From: Arthrobacter sp. 9V
Lineage (GTDB): Bacteria > Actinomycetota > Actinomycetes > Actinomycetales > Micrococcaceae
Length of the DNA: 64,000 nucleotides
NCBI RefSeq assembly: GCF_902506065.1
Contig: NZ_LR732912.1
Span: forward strand, 1,875,983 to 1,939,982
Reading direction: 5' to 3'
Both the position numbers and the translations under genes were made by a program. Below, one piece after another: positions 49,409-58,107 of the stretch (within the stretch, counting starts at the first letter, position 1; each line of letters starts with the position of its first letter). A model generated the notes under the pieces. The model made no database searches and had not been told where the DNA came from. It worked only from the letters and a program-made list of their open reading frames with translations.

Positions 49409-50494
49409 TTAACGCTGATTGCGTTGACGTCCAGCCACGACTTCCTGGGCGGCAGCCAGCAGCTGCCGGGCCGATTCGTCCCAGTTGAATTGCGCAGCGC
49501 GTTCCACCGAAGACCGGGAACGCTCCTTCCAGAGAGAGTCCTCGCCGAGCGCAGTTACAGCCGCAGCGAATTCCGCCGCCGATTCGGGGTGGACGTAGCT
49601 CACTGCGTCACCGCCCACTTCACGGAAGATGGGGATATCACTTGCTATAACGGGAGTGCCCAAGGCCATGGCCTCCACCAGCGGCAAGCCGTATCCTTCA
49701 GCTCGTGACAGGCTGACCAGTGCGGTGGCCCGCAGTAGCAGTTCGTCGTATTCGGTGTCAGTGACACCGTTGTGGAACACCACCTTGGCTCCGGAGGGAA
49801 CCAACGCCTCCAATTCAGCTTTGCGTTGGGGAGTGATCCGGCTGAGCAAGTGCAGGGTGTAATCCTCCAGCCCGGACATCCCCCGGATCATGGTTTCCAC
49901 GTTCTTGTAGGGCATGAACGAACCCATGTAGAGCAGCGACTTCTCTGCGCCGGCTTCAGGGTCCCGAGGTGTTTGACCGGGTTGGGGTGCGTTCCCTACG
50001 ATGCGAACCGGACGCTTTGTCAGCTTGTACTTCGCCATGAGGGCCTCAGTGGTGCGGCTGATGGTGGCCACAATGTCCGCGCGGTTGAGCAAAAGCCGCT
50101 GAGGCCAGAACGCCTTATGGTATAGCCTCCAGAGCAAGCGCACCGGTGCGGGCAGGAAGCCCGGAGGAGCCGGGTGTTCGTAGTAAATGAGGTCGTGCAG
50201 GGTCAGGACCAGCCCGTACTTGCGGCCCAAGGTTCCCATGGTCTGCATGGGACACACCACCACGTCAGCGCCCAAGGGGTTGACTTTGCGGGCCACGAAC
50301 AATTCCAAGGGTGACAGCGGGCTGTTGACCATCACGTATGGGACGTCCGGCAGTAGGGCCAGTTGCCGCTTGTCGCTGATGAGCATGGTGACATCGGCGA
50401 TTTTGGATGTTGCGGCTATGAGGCTGGAACCGTAGCGGCTGATGCCATCGTGATGGTCCGTTCGGGTAAAGCGGGCGTCGATGACAATTTTCAC
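49409..50494 (-). CDS. Glycosyltransferase, GT4-type (GT-B fold)
   Basis: 361 aa. N-terminal DARFTRTDHHDGISRYGSSL (acceptor-side loop), LTLHDLIYYEHP, then C-terminal donor domain LLYMGSFMPYKNVETMIRGM, SRAEGYGLPLVEAMALGTPVI with the EX7E motif. Transfers a sugar from a nucleotide-sugar donor; acceptor unknown, perhaps a cell-envelope or glycolipid mannosyl target. GTG start overlaps the hydrolase stop (GTGA), so the two are coupled. No signal peptide. Confidence 0.88.
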   Translation of the reverse strand: MKIVIDARFTRTDHHDGISRYGSSLIAATSKIADVTMLISDKRQLALLPDVPYVMVNSPLSPLELFVARKVNPLGADVVVCPMQTMGTLGRKYGLVLTLHDLIYYEHPAPPGFLPAPVRLLWRLYHKAFWPQRLLLNRADIVATISRTTEALMAKYKLTKRPVRIVGNAPQPGQTPRDPEAGAEKSLLYMGSFMPYKNVETMIRGMSGLEDYTLHLLSRITPQRKAELEALVPSGAKVVFHNGVTDTEYDELLLRATALVSLSRAEGYGLPLVEAMALGTPVIASDIPIFREVGGDAVSYVHPESAAEFAAAVTALGEDSLWKERSRSSVERAAQFNWDESARQLLAAAQEVVAGRQRNQR

Positions 50495-51453
50495 GCGGGA
50501 TGTTCCTCCAGGAAGGTGCGGATTGCTTCAGCGGCCGGAACCGGCGTCTCGTAATGGATGAGATGCCCGACGTCGGGAATCACTTCCAGCGTGGCCTCTG
50601 GTAGTCGCTTCATGAGCTTGTGCTGGTTGGGAAGGGTGGCAATCTCATCTTTTTCGCCGGCAATCAGCAGAACCGGGAGGGTCAATTGCTCAGCGACTTC
50701 AGCTACGTTGCCTGAGACGGAGGCCTTGAACGATTCGAGCAGGCTCTTCCTGTCGGCGAAAGCACTGAAGTAGGCGTCGTGCTGGCCGTGGATGAAACGG
50801 CGAAGGTTCTTGTCTTTGGTTTTGGCCATGGTGATGCTCATGATGCGAACGATCATCCGGTTGCGAAGGACGGCAAGTCCCAGCGGGCGGGGAAGTTTGG
50901 CGGATACCTGGTAGTAGAGCACCGCCAGCTTGGTCATGATGCCTTTGGGACCCTCCAACGCCGGAGCGGCAATGGGGTTGATGAGGATCAGCGGGTAGAT
51001 GGCTCCCGGATTCGCCGCGGCAAAGTGGCTGGCGACGATTGAGCCGAAGGAGTGGCCCAGCAGCACAGTGTTGTCATCCAAACCAAGTGCGCTCATGAAA
51101 CCGGAGATGAACTTTCCATAGCGTTCAACGGTGTGTTCGTCCTCGTGGAAGGGTTCCGAGCTCCCGAAGGCAGGCAGGTCCGGCATGATAATGCGCATTT
51201 CGGGAAGGTGATCGGCCACTCGCAGCAATCCGTGGTGGTCTCCCCGGAACCCATGGATGACCAGGATGGTGCGGGTCTTCGGCGTGACGCGGACCGGTTG
51301 GTACGTCCAGTACGCAACCTTGCTGCCGTCCACTTCGACGCCGGAGGCGCTCGTCCTGCCCGGCAGGGTTGTGCTGAAGAATTCGTTGGCGGCCTGCGCG
51401 CCAAGGGAGGGGTGTGCCCCCGGCGTGGAGTGTGTGGTGTCCACGTTGTCCAT
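50491..51453 (-). CDS. Alpha/beta hydrolase
   Basis: 320 aa from ATG 51453 (AGGGA 8 nt upstream). Alpha/beta-hydrolase order: oxyanion HGFRGDHHG, nucleophile elbow GHSFGS, late acid in GEKDEIATL, and His in DVGHLIHYETP. The substrate cannot be predicted. No signal peptide. It lies 11 nt after the aldo/keto reductase gene and overlaps the glycosyltransferase gene, suggesting an operon of three. Confidence 0.87.
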   Translation of the reverse strand: MDNVDTTHSTPGAHPSLGAQAANEFFSTTLPGRTSASGVEVDGSKVAYWTYQPVRVTPKTRTILVIHGFRGDHHGLLRVADHLPEMRIIMPDLPAFGSSEPFHEDEHTVERYGKFISGFMSALGLDDNTVLLGHSFGSIVASHFAAANPGAIYPLILINPIAAPALEGPKGIMTKLAVLYYQVSAKLPRPLGLAVLRNRMIVRIMSITMAKTKDKNLRRFIHGQHDAYFSAFADRKSLLESFKASVSGNVAEVAEQLTLPVLLIAGEKDEIATLPNQHKLMKRLPEATLEVIPDVGHLIHYETPVPAAEAIRTFLEEHPA

Positions 51454-51464
51454 ACGTTTGGTCC

Positions 51465-52361
51465 CTACTTCACGTTGTCCGGGTGTGATCCCGTTCGATG
51501 ATGGCGTTCGAGTGCTGCCATGCCGTCCATGTCCGCGGCGTCCAGATCGAAATCGAAGACGGCGAAGTTTTCCTTGATCCGCCCCGACGTGCTTGCTTTG
51601 GGGATCACCAGGTTTCCCAACTGTAGATGCCATCGCAGAATGATCTGGGCCGGCGTGCGGCTGTACTTTTCAGACAGCGAGAGGATGGCGGGGTCCGCAA
51701 GTACCTGCCCGCGGCCAAGGGGGCTCCACGCCTCGGTGCGGATTCCGAGTTGCTCGTGAAAAGTCCGCAACCTGCTCTGCTGCAGCCAGGGGTGCAGTTC
51801 AATCTGGTTGACGGCGGGAACCACCTCGGCCTTTTGCATCAGCTCGTCGAGATGTGCCGGCTGGAAGTTGGAAACACCGATCGCCCGCACCTTGCCCTCC
51901 CTGTAGAGGGTTTCCATGGCTTTATAGCTTTCGATGAACAAACCGCGCCCGGCGCACGGCCAATGGATGAGGTAGAGGTCCACGTAGTCGAGCCCAAGGT
52001 TCGCCATGGATGTGTCAAAGGCGCGCAGCGTGGCATCGTAGCCGTGGTCATCGTTCCAGACCTTGGTGGTGACGAAGACGTCCTCACGAGTGAGTGCGTG
52101 CACGGATTCACCGGAGCCGCCGGTACTTCTGTTGGCTTCGGTCGCATCTGAGATTGCGCCGCCCAAAGCCCGGCCCACACCTACTTCGTTGCCGTACATG
52201 GCTGCGGTATCAAATCTTCGGTAGCCCTCGCCCAAGGCCGTGGAAACCAACGCTTCTGCATCCTGGGCGGGAACTTTGTAGAGTCCGTATCCCATGCGGT
52301 CCATCTGTACGCCGTTGTTGAGCGCCAACCTATTCGATGTCAGCTTGGAAGGGGATCTCAT
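51465..52361 (-). CDS. Aldo/keto reductase
   Basis: 298 aa from ATG 52361. NADPH-dependent (alpha/beta)8 barrel: catalytic Asp/Tyr at FDTAAMYGNE, Lys in TTKVWND, His in LIHWP, then AIGVSNFQ, NQIELHPWLQQ and IPKASTSGRIKENF. Similar to 2,5-diketo-D-gluconate reductase-like enzymes; the substrate is unknown. An insert of about 20 residues (ATEANRSTGGSGES) follows the first active-site helix. No Shine-Dalgarno; TAGAGT is 7 nt upstream. Confidence 0.88.
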   Translation of the reverse strand: MRSPSKLTSNRLALNNGVQMDRMGYGLYKVPAQDAEALVSTALGEGYRRFDTAAMYGNEVGVGRALGGAISDATEANRSTGGSGESVHALTREDVFVTTKVWNDDHGYDATLRAFDTSMANLGLDYVDLYLIHWPCAGRGLFIESYKAMETLYREGKVRAIGVSNFQPAHLDELMQKAEVVPAVNQIELHPWLQQSRLRTFHEQLGIRTEAWSPLGRGQVLADPAILSLSEKYSRTPAQIILRWHLQLGNLVIPKASTSGRIKENFAVFDFDLDAADMDGMAALERHHRTGSHPDNVK

Positions 52362-52368
52362 AGCAACG

Positions 52369-52374
52369 ACTCTA
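52369..52374 (-). promoter_or_regulatory. Putative -10 (TAGAGT) of leaderless aldo/keto reductase gene
   Basis: Reads TAGAGT on the minus strand with 7 nt to the ATG at 52361. Confidence 0.4.
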
Positions 52375-52395
52375 CCTATTCCTTGCACGATTGCT

Positions 52396-53358
52396 TCAGG
52401 AATGGCCGTTGAAACTCACCAGGCGTCGGGCTGAGGCTTCGTCCAAAATAAGGTCTGTTGCCAGCCCGGCCGCCAAGGCTCCCTGGAGTCCGTTGATTTT
52501 GGACGCTCCGGAGACCACGCAAATCCGCCGCCTGACTTGACGCAACTGTTCATGGCCGGGACCGGTGGACCGCTCATTAAGGGTGATGCCGTCCGAGGAA
52601 CCGTCGCTGCGGAAGAAGACCGTTGCCACGTCACCTACGACGTCGTCGGCAGCCAGCATGGTGAGATCGTGTTCATCCAGGTAGCCGCCGGCGTACACAT
52701 GGCTAGGGTAGTCCGAGTCCACTGATCCGACGCCGAAGATGGCGATGCTCATGCGGGCCTGCAAGTCCAGGATGCGTTGAACGCTGCGCTCATTCCACAT
52801 GGCTGTCTTGGTGGAGGCATGATCAAAAAATGCAGGAACGGGGAACTGCTCCACGCGCGCACCGTACGCACTGCCGAAGCGCCGCATGATGTCACTGGCA
52901 TAGGTAATTCCTGTGGTTTGCATGTTTCCGGCGCCGTTGAGTTGAACCACGATGCTGTCGTGGGTCACCTTGCGGGTGAGGTGCCGGCTGACCGCGCTCA
53001 GGGTAGCGCCCCAGGCCACGCCGATGATTGCGTTTGAGTCCACCAGGGGGCCGATTGTTCTTGCAGCCTGCATGGCTACGCGGTCCAGGGTCTCGGCCTC
53101 GTTGAGAGTATCCAGCACAGGAACCACGTGGACGTCCACGCCGTACTGGTTCCTTATCTGGCTTTCCAGCTCAGGACCTGTATCGAACGGGCTTCGAATC
53201 TGGACCTGAACCAGGCCTGTTTCCCTCGCCGAGGACAACAGCCTGGAGACAGTGGAGCGCGACGTCCGGAGCTCCCGGGCAATCGCATCCATGGTCAGGT
53301 CCTGGAGGTAATACATCTGTGCAGCCCGGAGCGCATCCGAGTGACGTGATCGTGCCAT
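52396..53358 (-). CDS. SorC/DeoR-type sugar-binding transcriptional regulator
   Basis: 320 aa. N-terminal HTH at residues 22-41 (TMDAIARELRTSRSTVSRLL) and a C-terminal SorC sugar-phosphate-binding domain (IGVAWGATLSAVSRHL, GVGSVDSDYPSHVYAGGY, CVVSGASKINGLQGALAAGL). ATG with AAGGAAATGAG upstream. Divergent from glpD with a palindrome between them, so a glycerol-phosphate-responsive regulator of glpDFK is the likely role (inference). Confidence 0.88.
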   Translation of the reverse strand: MARSRHSDALRAAQMYYLQDLTMDAIARELRTSRSTVSRLLSSARETGLVQVQIRSPFDTGPELESQIRNQYGVDVHVVPVLDTLNEAETLDRVAMQAARTIGPLVDSNAIIGVAWGATLSAVSRHLTRKVTHDSIVVQLNGAGNMQTTGITYASDIMRRFGSAYGARVEQFPVPAFFDHASTKTAMWNERSVQRILDLQARMSIAIFGVGSVDSDYPSHVYAGGYLDEHDLTMLAADDVVGDVATVFFRSDGSSDGITLNERSTGPGHEQLRQVRRRICVVSGASKINGLQGALAAGLATDLILDEASARRLVSFNGHS

Positions 53359-53371
53359 CTCATTTCCTTAC

Positions 53372-53385
53372 TGCACGTTTGTGCA
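53372..53385. promoter_or_regulatory. Palindromic operator between SorC regulator and glpD
   Basis: TGCAC-GTTT-GTGCA, a 5-bp perfect dyad around 4 nt. It lies 6 bp upstream of the glpD -35 box and 13 bp before the regulator ATG on the other strand, well placed for control of both genes. Confidence 0.6.
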
Positions 53386-53391
53386 AATAGC

Positions 53392-53420
53392 TTGACTCCA
53401 TTTTCCACCTTCGCAAGATT
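53392..53420 (+). promoter_or_regulatory. glpD promoter
   Basis: TTGACT (53392-53397), 17-bp spacer, AAGATT (53415-53420). This is the best -35/-10 pair I see in the window. Predicted start near 53427, giving a leader of about 54 nt. Confidence 0.6.
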
Positions 53421-53480
53421 AGTGGTGAACGGTGCAGCAGCGAGTGGCGCGGCGCACGAACCAAGCCCAAGGGAGCAGTT

Positions 53481-55262
53481 TTGGGACACAACAAGATTTC
53501 CGGTACCTCACAGCACACTCAGCGCGACTCCGTCGTTGCCCTGCAGGAGCGGCCTTCGGCCAAGGTACTCATCATCGGCGGGGGCATCAACGGTGTGGGA
53601 ACGTTCCGCGATCTCGCCCTCCAAGGCGTGGACGTGGCACTTGTTGAACGCGGCGACTATTGCCAGGGCGCCAGCGGAGCTTCCTCCCACATGATTCACG
53701 GCGGCATCCGCTACTTGGAGAACGGTGAGTTCCGCCTGGTCCAGGAGTCCGTGGTAGAGCGCAACAGGCTCCTGCGGATCGCTCCGCACTACGTGAAACC
53801 GCTGCAGACCACCATTCCGATTTTCAGCACGTTCTCCGGCATCCTGTCAGCACCCATGCGCTTTCTCACCCACAAACAGGGCAAGCCCAAGGAACGCGGC
53901 GCGTTCCTCATCAAGGTCGGCCTGAGCATGTACGACTTCTTCTCCCGCGACGGCGGCAGCGTACCCCGCCACCAGTTCCACGGCCGGACCAAGGCCCTGG
54001 CGGAACTTCCCAAACTTCCTTCAAATCTGAAGTATGCGGCCACCTACTTTGACGCTTCCGTCCATAACCCCGAACGCCTGACCCTTGACGTCCTGCAGGA
54101 CGGCGAGAAGGCAGGCCGGGGCGGGGGACTGCCGGGCGGCACAGCCCGCGCCAGCAATTACGTCTCGCTCGTGTCCATGGGCTCGGACGGTGTCCGGCTC
54201 CGAGATGAACTGACCGGCAAGGAATTCGACTTCCAGGCTGACGTCATCGTCAACACCACAGGTGCCTGGGTGGACCTCACCAACCAGGCCATGGGCGCGG
54301 TCAGCAAGTTCATGGGCGGCACCAAGGGATCGCACATCGTCCTGGACCACCCGGAACTGCTCGCAGCCTGCAACGGCCGCGAAATCTTCTTCGAGCACAC
54401 CGATGGCCGCATCGTCCTGATCTACCCCATGGGAGACCGCGTCCTGGTTGGTACCACAGATGTGGATGCTGACATGTCCGAAGACGCTGTATGTACTGAA
54501 GAAGAAATCGACTACTTCTTCGATCTCGTCGGCCATGTTTTCCCCACCATCAAAGTGGAGCGCGATCAGATCGTGTACAGCTTTGCCGGTGTTCGTCCCC
54601 TGCCGCGCCACGACGCGACGCAGCCGGGCTTCGTCTCACGCGACTACCGCATTGAACGCAGCGTCCGCTCCGGCAACGACTCAGTCGCGACGCCGGGCGG
54701 TAAGGCCGCCGTCGTGCTCAGCTTGGTGGGCGGCAAGTGGACCACCTTCCGCGCCCTCGCCGAGCACATGACCAACGACGTCCTGCGCGAACTGGGAATG
54801 GAACGCAAAGTCTCGACGGCGAAACTCGCCATCGGTGGCGGCACCGGCTTCCCTGCCACGGAACAAGGTGAGCAGGAATGGATCAAGAAGCACATGGGTC
54901 CGGGCCTGGACGCTGACCGCGTAGCTGTCCTGCTGACCCGTTACGGAACCAGGGCCGAGGAAGTCATCAACTACCTGAACGCCGGACACGACGCGCCACT
55001 GCGCTCCACCCGCGAACTGAGCATTCGGGAATTGGCTTTCATGGCAGAGCACGAGCAAATTGGGCACCTGGTGGATGTCCTCATCCGCAGGACCTCGCTC
55101 GCGTTCCGTGGCCTTGTCACCGGCGAGTTGCTCAATGAGATCGCAGCGGCATTGGCCGGGCCACTCGGTTGGGACGCTGCAGCCCGTGAGGCAGAAATCC
55201 GCCACGCCCAGGACGTACTGCAACGGTTCCACAAGGTAGACGTGCACAGTCTCGTAGCCTGA
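53481..55262 (+). CDS. glpD: Glycerol-3-phosphate dehydrogenase (FAD-dependent)
   Basis: 593 aa from TTG 53481 (AAGGGAG upstream). Rossmann FAD motif GGGINGVG at residues 33-40, HGGIRYLENGEFRLVQE, VNTTGAWVD, GTTDVDAD, SFAGVRPLPR, and a C-terminal helical domain. Oxidises glycerol-3-phosphate to dihydroxyacetone phosphate at the membrane, feeding electrons to quinone. First gene of the glp cluster, under the SorC operator. Confidence 0.95.
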   Translation: MGHNKISGTSQHTQRDSVVALQERPSAKVLIIGGGINGVGTFRDLALQGVDVALVERGDYCQGASGASSHMIHGGIRYLENGEFRLVQESVVERNRLLRIAPHYVKPLQTTIPIFSTFSGILSAPMRFLTHKQGKPKERGAFLIKVGLSMYDFFSRDGGSVPRHQFHGRTKALAELPKLPSNLKYAATYFDASVHNPERLTLDVLQDGEKAGRGGGLPGGTARASNYVSLVSMGSDGVRLRDELTGKEFDFQADVIVNTTGAWVDLTNQAMGAVSKFMGGTKGSHIVLDHPELLAACNGREIFFEHTDGRIVLIYPMGDRVLVGTTDVDADMSEDAVCTEEEIDYFFDLVGHVFPTIKVERDQIVYSFAGVRPLPRHDATQPGFVSRDYRIERSVRSGNDSVATPGGKAAVVLSLVGGKWTTFRALAEHMTNDVLRELGMERKVSTAKLAIGGGTGFPATEQGEQEWIKKHMGPGLDADRVAVLLTRYGTRAEEVINYLNAGHDAPLRSTRELSIRELAFMAEHEQIGHLVDVLIRRTSLAFRGLVTGELLNEIAAALAGPLGWDAAAREAEIRHAQDVLQRFHKVDVHSLVA

Positions 55263-55285
55263 GCCCAGGCAGCGGAAACAGCTTG

Positions 55286-55379
55286 ACCGTCCCAGCGTGC
55301 GGTAGGGACGGAATGGGGTAGGTGGGCCCGCCAGGGGACCACCACACCGGGACGGTTCCGGAGACAACGGAACCGTCCC
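55286..55379 (+). promoter_or_regulatory. Paired hairpins between glpD and glpF
   Basis: Hairpin A: ACCGTCCC arm at 55286-55293 with GGGACGG at 55305-55311. Hairpin B: GGGACGGTTCCG (55349-55360) with CGGAACCGTCCC (55368-55379), perfect 12 bp. All arms share the same 7-mer GGGACGG or its complement, so arms can exchange partners. A third weaker hairpin AGCCTC/GAGGCT (55383-55406) follows. No T run. May set relative glpD/glpF expression. Confidence 0.5.
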
Positions 55380-55431
55380 AACAGCCTCTTCACCCGCGAG
55401 GAGGCTGACAACAGAAAATGAGGAGTCAAAG

Positions 55432-56184
55432 ATGTCTCTTGGAATTGTTTTCCTTTCCGAAGTATTCGGAACCATGATGCTGACCCTGCTGGGTTGCGGC
55501 GTCGTGGCAAACGTTGCGCTCAAAGGCACCAAGGGTTACAACGCTGGATTCTTGATGGTGACGTGGGGCTGGGGTATTGCGGTCTTCGCGGGCGTTTTTG
55601 TGGCCGCAAAGTCCGGTGCGCACCTTAACCCGGCCGTTACTTTGGGCCTGCTTGTCAACGGCAAAGCCGAGTACGCCCCGGACGTGGCCGTCACGTTCGC
55701 TTCCACCTTGACGTACTTCGGTGCTGAATTGCTGGGCGCCTTCCTGGGTGCAGTTCTTTGCTGGCTCGCTTACAAGCAGCACTTCGATGAAGAACCCCTC
55801 GCAGCGAACAAGCTGGGCACCTTCTCCACCGGCCCGGCCATCCGCTCCACCGCCTGGAACCTCATCACCGAAATCATCGGCACGTTCGTTCTGGTCTTCG
55901 TCATCCTGACCTTCGCCGGCACCCCCAATGAACTTGGTCCGCTTGCCGTTGGCCTGCTTGTTGTCGGCATCGGTGTCTCACTGGGTGGCCCCACCGGCTA
56001 CGCCATCAACCCTGCACGTGACCTCGGCCCCCGCATCGCCCACGCTCTGCTACCCATCAAGGGCAAGGGCAGCAGTGACTGGGCCTACTCCTGGATCCCG
56101 GTGGTAGGACCGCTGGTTGGCGGCGCCCTTGCAGGCGTAGTTGCCCTATGGGTCCCGGACATCATGCCGGCAATCGCCGGCTAG
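55432..56184 (+). CDS. glpF: Glycerol facilitator (MIP/aquaglyceroporin)
   Basis: 250 aa, six TM helices. Two pore NPA motifs: HLNPAVTLG (Asn66) and AINPARDLGPR (Asn193) with the Asp characteristic of glycerol channels at 197. Admits glycerol for GlpK. ATG with AATGAGGAG upstream. Follows glpD by 169 bp containing inverted repeats. Confidence 0.95.
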   Translation: MSLGIVFLSEVFGTMMLTLLGCGVVANVALKGTKGYNAGFLMVTWGWGIAVFAGVFVAAKSGAHLNPAVTLGLLVNGKAEYAPDVAVTFASTLTYFGAELLGAFLGAVLCWLAYKQHFDEEPLAANKLGTFSTGPAIRSTAWNLITEIIGTFVLVFVILTFAGTPNELGPLAVGLLVVGIGVSLGGPTGYAINPARDLGPRIAHALLPIKGKGSSDWAYSWIPVVGPLVGGALAGVVALWVPDIMPAIAG

Positions 56185-56264
56185 TTCTGCACAGGCTCGC
56201 ACCACCCACCCGCACGTTGTACATCATCACCTGATTAGCCAACAACCCAGACAAGGACGTCACC

Positions 56265-57779
56265 ATGAATCAATACGTCATCGCCATCGATCAAGGCACC
56301 ACCAGCTCCCGCGCCATCGTCTTTGACCACACAGGCAACATCGTCTCCACCGGCCAAATGGAACACGAGCAGATCTTCCCGCAGGCCGGCTGGGTGGAGC
56401 ACAACCCCGCCGAGATCTGGAACAACACCCGGGAAGTTATTGCCTCCGCCCTGTCCAAGGCGAACCTGACACGGCACGACATTGCCGCCGTCGGCATCAC
56501 CAACCAGCGCGAAACCGCCGTTGTGTGGGACAAGAACACCGGCGAGGCCGTCTACAACGCGATCGTCTGGCAGGACACCCGCACACAGCCCATCGTCGAC
56601 GAACTGGCACGGGACGGGGGAGTGGAGCGCTTCAAACAGAAGGTGGGCCTTCCGCTGGCAACGTACTTCTCCGGCACCAAGATCAAGTGGATCCTGGACA
56701 ACGTGGAGGGTGCCCGGGAACGGGCCGAAGCCGGCGACCTCCTCTTCGGCAACACCGATGCCTGGGTCCTCTGGAACCTGACCGGCGGCGTGGACGGCGG
56801 TGTGCACGTCACCGACGTCACCAACGCCTCCCGCACCTTGTTCATGGACCTCGAAACACTCCAGTGGGACCAGGAAATCCTGGACGTATTTGGTGTCCCC
56901 GCCTCCATGATGCCCGCCATCAAGTCCTCCTCTGAGGTTTACGGCCACGTCCACACTTCGCAATTGCTCCGGGAAACACCGGTGGCCGGCATCCTTGGTG
57001 ACCAGCAGGCAGCAACCTTCGGGCAGGCGGCATTCCAGCCGGGCGAAGCCAAAAACACTTACGGCACGGGCTGCTTCCTGATCTTCAACACCGGCGAAGA
57101 GATCGTTCACTCCAAGAACGGGCTCCTCACCACCCTCGGATACAAGCTGGGCGACGCAAAGCCGCACTATGCCCTCGAAGGATCCATCGCCGTCACGGGA
57201 TCCCTGATCCAGTGGCTCCGCGACAACCTCGGCATGATCAGTTCCGCTCCTGAAGTAGAGGAACTGGCCGCCGGCGTAAAGGACAACGGAGGCGTCTACA
57301 TCGTCCCGGCCTTCTCCGGACTGTTCGCACCATATTGGCGCGCCGATGCACGCGGTGCGATCGTCGGGCTCACGCGGTTCGCCAACAAGGGCCACATTGC
57401 CCGCGCGGCACTGGAAGCAACTGCTTTCCAGACGCGCGAGGTACTCGACGCCGTCAACGCTGATTCGGGTGTACCGCTCACGGAGTTGAAGGTCGACGGC
57501 GGTATGGTGGCCAACGAGGCTCTCATGCAATTCCAGGCAGACATCCTGGGCGTACCGGTTGTTCGTCCGAAAGTGGTCGAAACCACCGCCCTCGGCGCGG
57601 CCTACGCTGCCGGCCTCGCCGTCGGCTTCTGGAAAGACCTCGGTGAGCTCAGCGCAAACTGGAACGAAGACAAGCGCTGGGAGCCGCAGCTTCCGGCAGA
57701 GGAGCAGGAGCGTCAGCTGCGCCTCTGGAAGAAGGCCGTGACAAAGTCCATGGACTGGGTGGACGAGGACGTGAAATAA
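56265..57779 (+). CDS. glpK: Glycerol kinase
   Basis: 504 aa. FGGY kinase: N-terminal [13 protein letters not shown] (residues 9-21), [22 protein letters not shown], and C-terminal [20 protein letters not shown]. Phosphorylates glycerol to glycerol-3-phosphate for GlpD. ATG with ACAAGGACG upstream. Followed by a large inverted repeat. Confidence 0.97.
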   Translation: MNQYVIAIDQGTTSSRAIVFDHTGNIVSTGQMEHEQIFPQAGWVEHNPAEIWNNTREVIASALSKANLTRHDIAAVGITNQRETAVVWDKNTGEAVYNAIVWQDTRTQPIVDELARDGGVERFKQKVGLPLATYFSGTKIKWILDNVEGARERAEAGDLLFGNTDAWVLWNLTGGVDGGVHVTDVTNASRTLFMDLETLQWDQEILDVFGVPASMMPAIKSSSEVYGHVHTSQLLRETPVAGILGDQQAATFGQAAFQPGEAKNTYGTGCFLIFNTGEEIVHSKNGLLTTLGYKLGDAKPHYALEGSIAVTGSLIQWLRDNLGMISSAPEVEELAAGVKDNGGVYIVPAFSGLFAPYWRADARGAIVGLTRFANKGHIARAALEATAFQTREVLDAVNADSGVPLTELKVDGGMVANEALMQFQADILGVPVVRPKVVETTALGAAYAAGLAVGFWKDLGELSANWNEDKRWEPQLPAEEQERQLRLWKKAVTKSMDWVDEDVK

Positions 57780-57800
57780 GACCAGCGACATGGCGCCTTA

Positions 57801-57864
57801 GCTGTTATGGGGGCCCCGCCCGCTTCGCGGACGCCCGAAGCCGCTCCCGGGCCCCCATAACAGC
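57801..57864. terminator. Large stem-loop after glpK
   Basis: Perfect 16-bp inverted repeat GCTGTTATGGGGGCCC / GGGCCCCCATAACAGC at 57801-57816 and 57849-57864, with an inner GCTTCG/CGAAGC pairing in the 32-nt loop. There is no T run. Likely ends glp transcription; could also be a repeated palindromic element, but no second copy is in the window. Confidence 0.55.
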
Positions 57865-57946
57865 ACGGCGTCATTGAGCCGGTCTGCAAGCCACGTGCTG
57901 GGCCGCCAACCGTGATTCGTCGGTGAGTGGATGGATAATCGTGCGC

Positions 57947-57952
57947 TATTGT
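57947..57952 (+). promoter_or_regulatory. Putative -10 (TATTGT) of the leuS leader
   Basis: Ends 6 nt before the ATG of the leader peptide, so +1 falls on that A and the peptide would be translated from a leaderless mRNA. A weak GTGAGT is at about the -35 position. Confidence 0.5.
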
Positions 57953-57958
57953 AGATCT

Positions 57959-57985
57959 ATGCGTGCGATCCTTCTGCTTAGCTAG
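57959..57985 (+). CDS. Putative leuS leader peptide M-R-A-I-L-L-L-S
   Basis: Eight codons: ATG CGT GCG ATC CTT CTG CTT AGC then TAG. Three consecutive Leu codons, two of them CTT, which is uncommon in this GC-rich DNA. It begins at the predicted transcription start, is followed within 0 nt by a hairpin and then a terminator, and lies 122 nt upstream of the leuS start. This is the arrangement expected for ribosome-mediated attenuation sensing Leu-tRNA charging. Too short for any homology test; the evidence is architectural. Confidence 0.6.
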   Translation: MRAILLLS

Positions 57986-58011
57986 CCGCTCGGCTTTCAT
58001 AGCCGTGCGGC
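57985..58011 (+). promoter_or_regulatory. Pause/antiterminator-type hairpin in leuS leader
   Basis: GCCGC-T-CGGCT-TTCAT-AGCCG-T-GCGGC: a 10-bp stem with one internal T-T mismatch. Its 5' arm begins on the last base of the leader-peptide stop codon, so a ribosome stalled on the Leu codons would mask it. Confidence 0.6.
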
Positions 58012-58012
58012 C

Positions 58013-58038
58013 GCCCCTCCATTTGTTGAGGGGCTTTT
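58013..58038 (+). terminator. Attenuator terminator upstream of leuS
   Basis: GCCCCTC-CATTTGTT-GAGGGGC followed by TTTT: a standard intrinsic terminator placed 70 nt before the leuS start, inside the leader rather than after a gene. Confidence 0.7.
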
Positions 58039-58107
58039 GTGTGTCCGGGACATTCCGGTGACATAGCAGGAGTCAAAACCGCCATCGAAGAACAGAAGAG
58101 GGCAGCA

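Noticed and set aside
56185..56264. Second copy of the glp palindrome upstream of glpK (GCACGTTGTAC).
   Set aside because: Only one half-site is close to the glpD operator and the dyad is broken, so it is not convincing as an operator.
57865..58107. T-box riboswitch as an alternative explanation for the leuS leader.
   Set aside because: No T-box sequence (TGGNACCGCG-like) or Stem I with specifier loop is present, and the space after the predicted +1 is too short. Peptide attenuation fits better.
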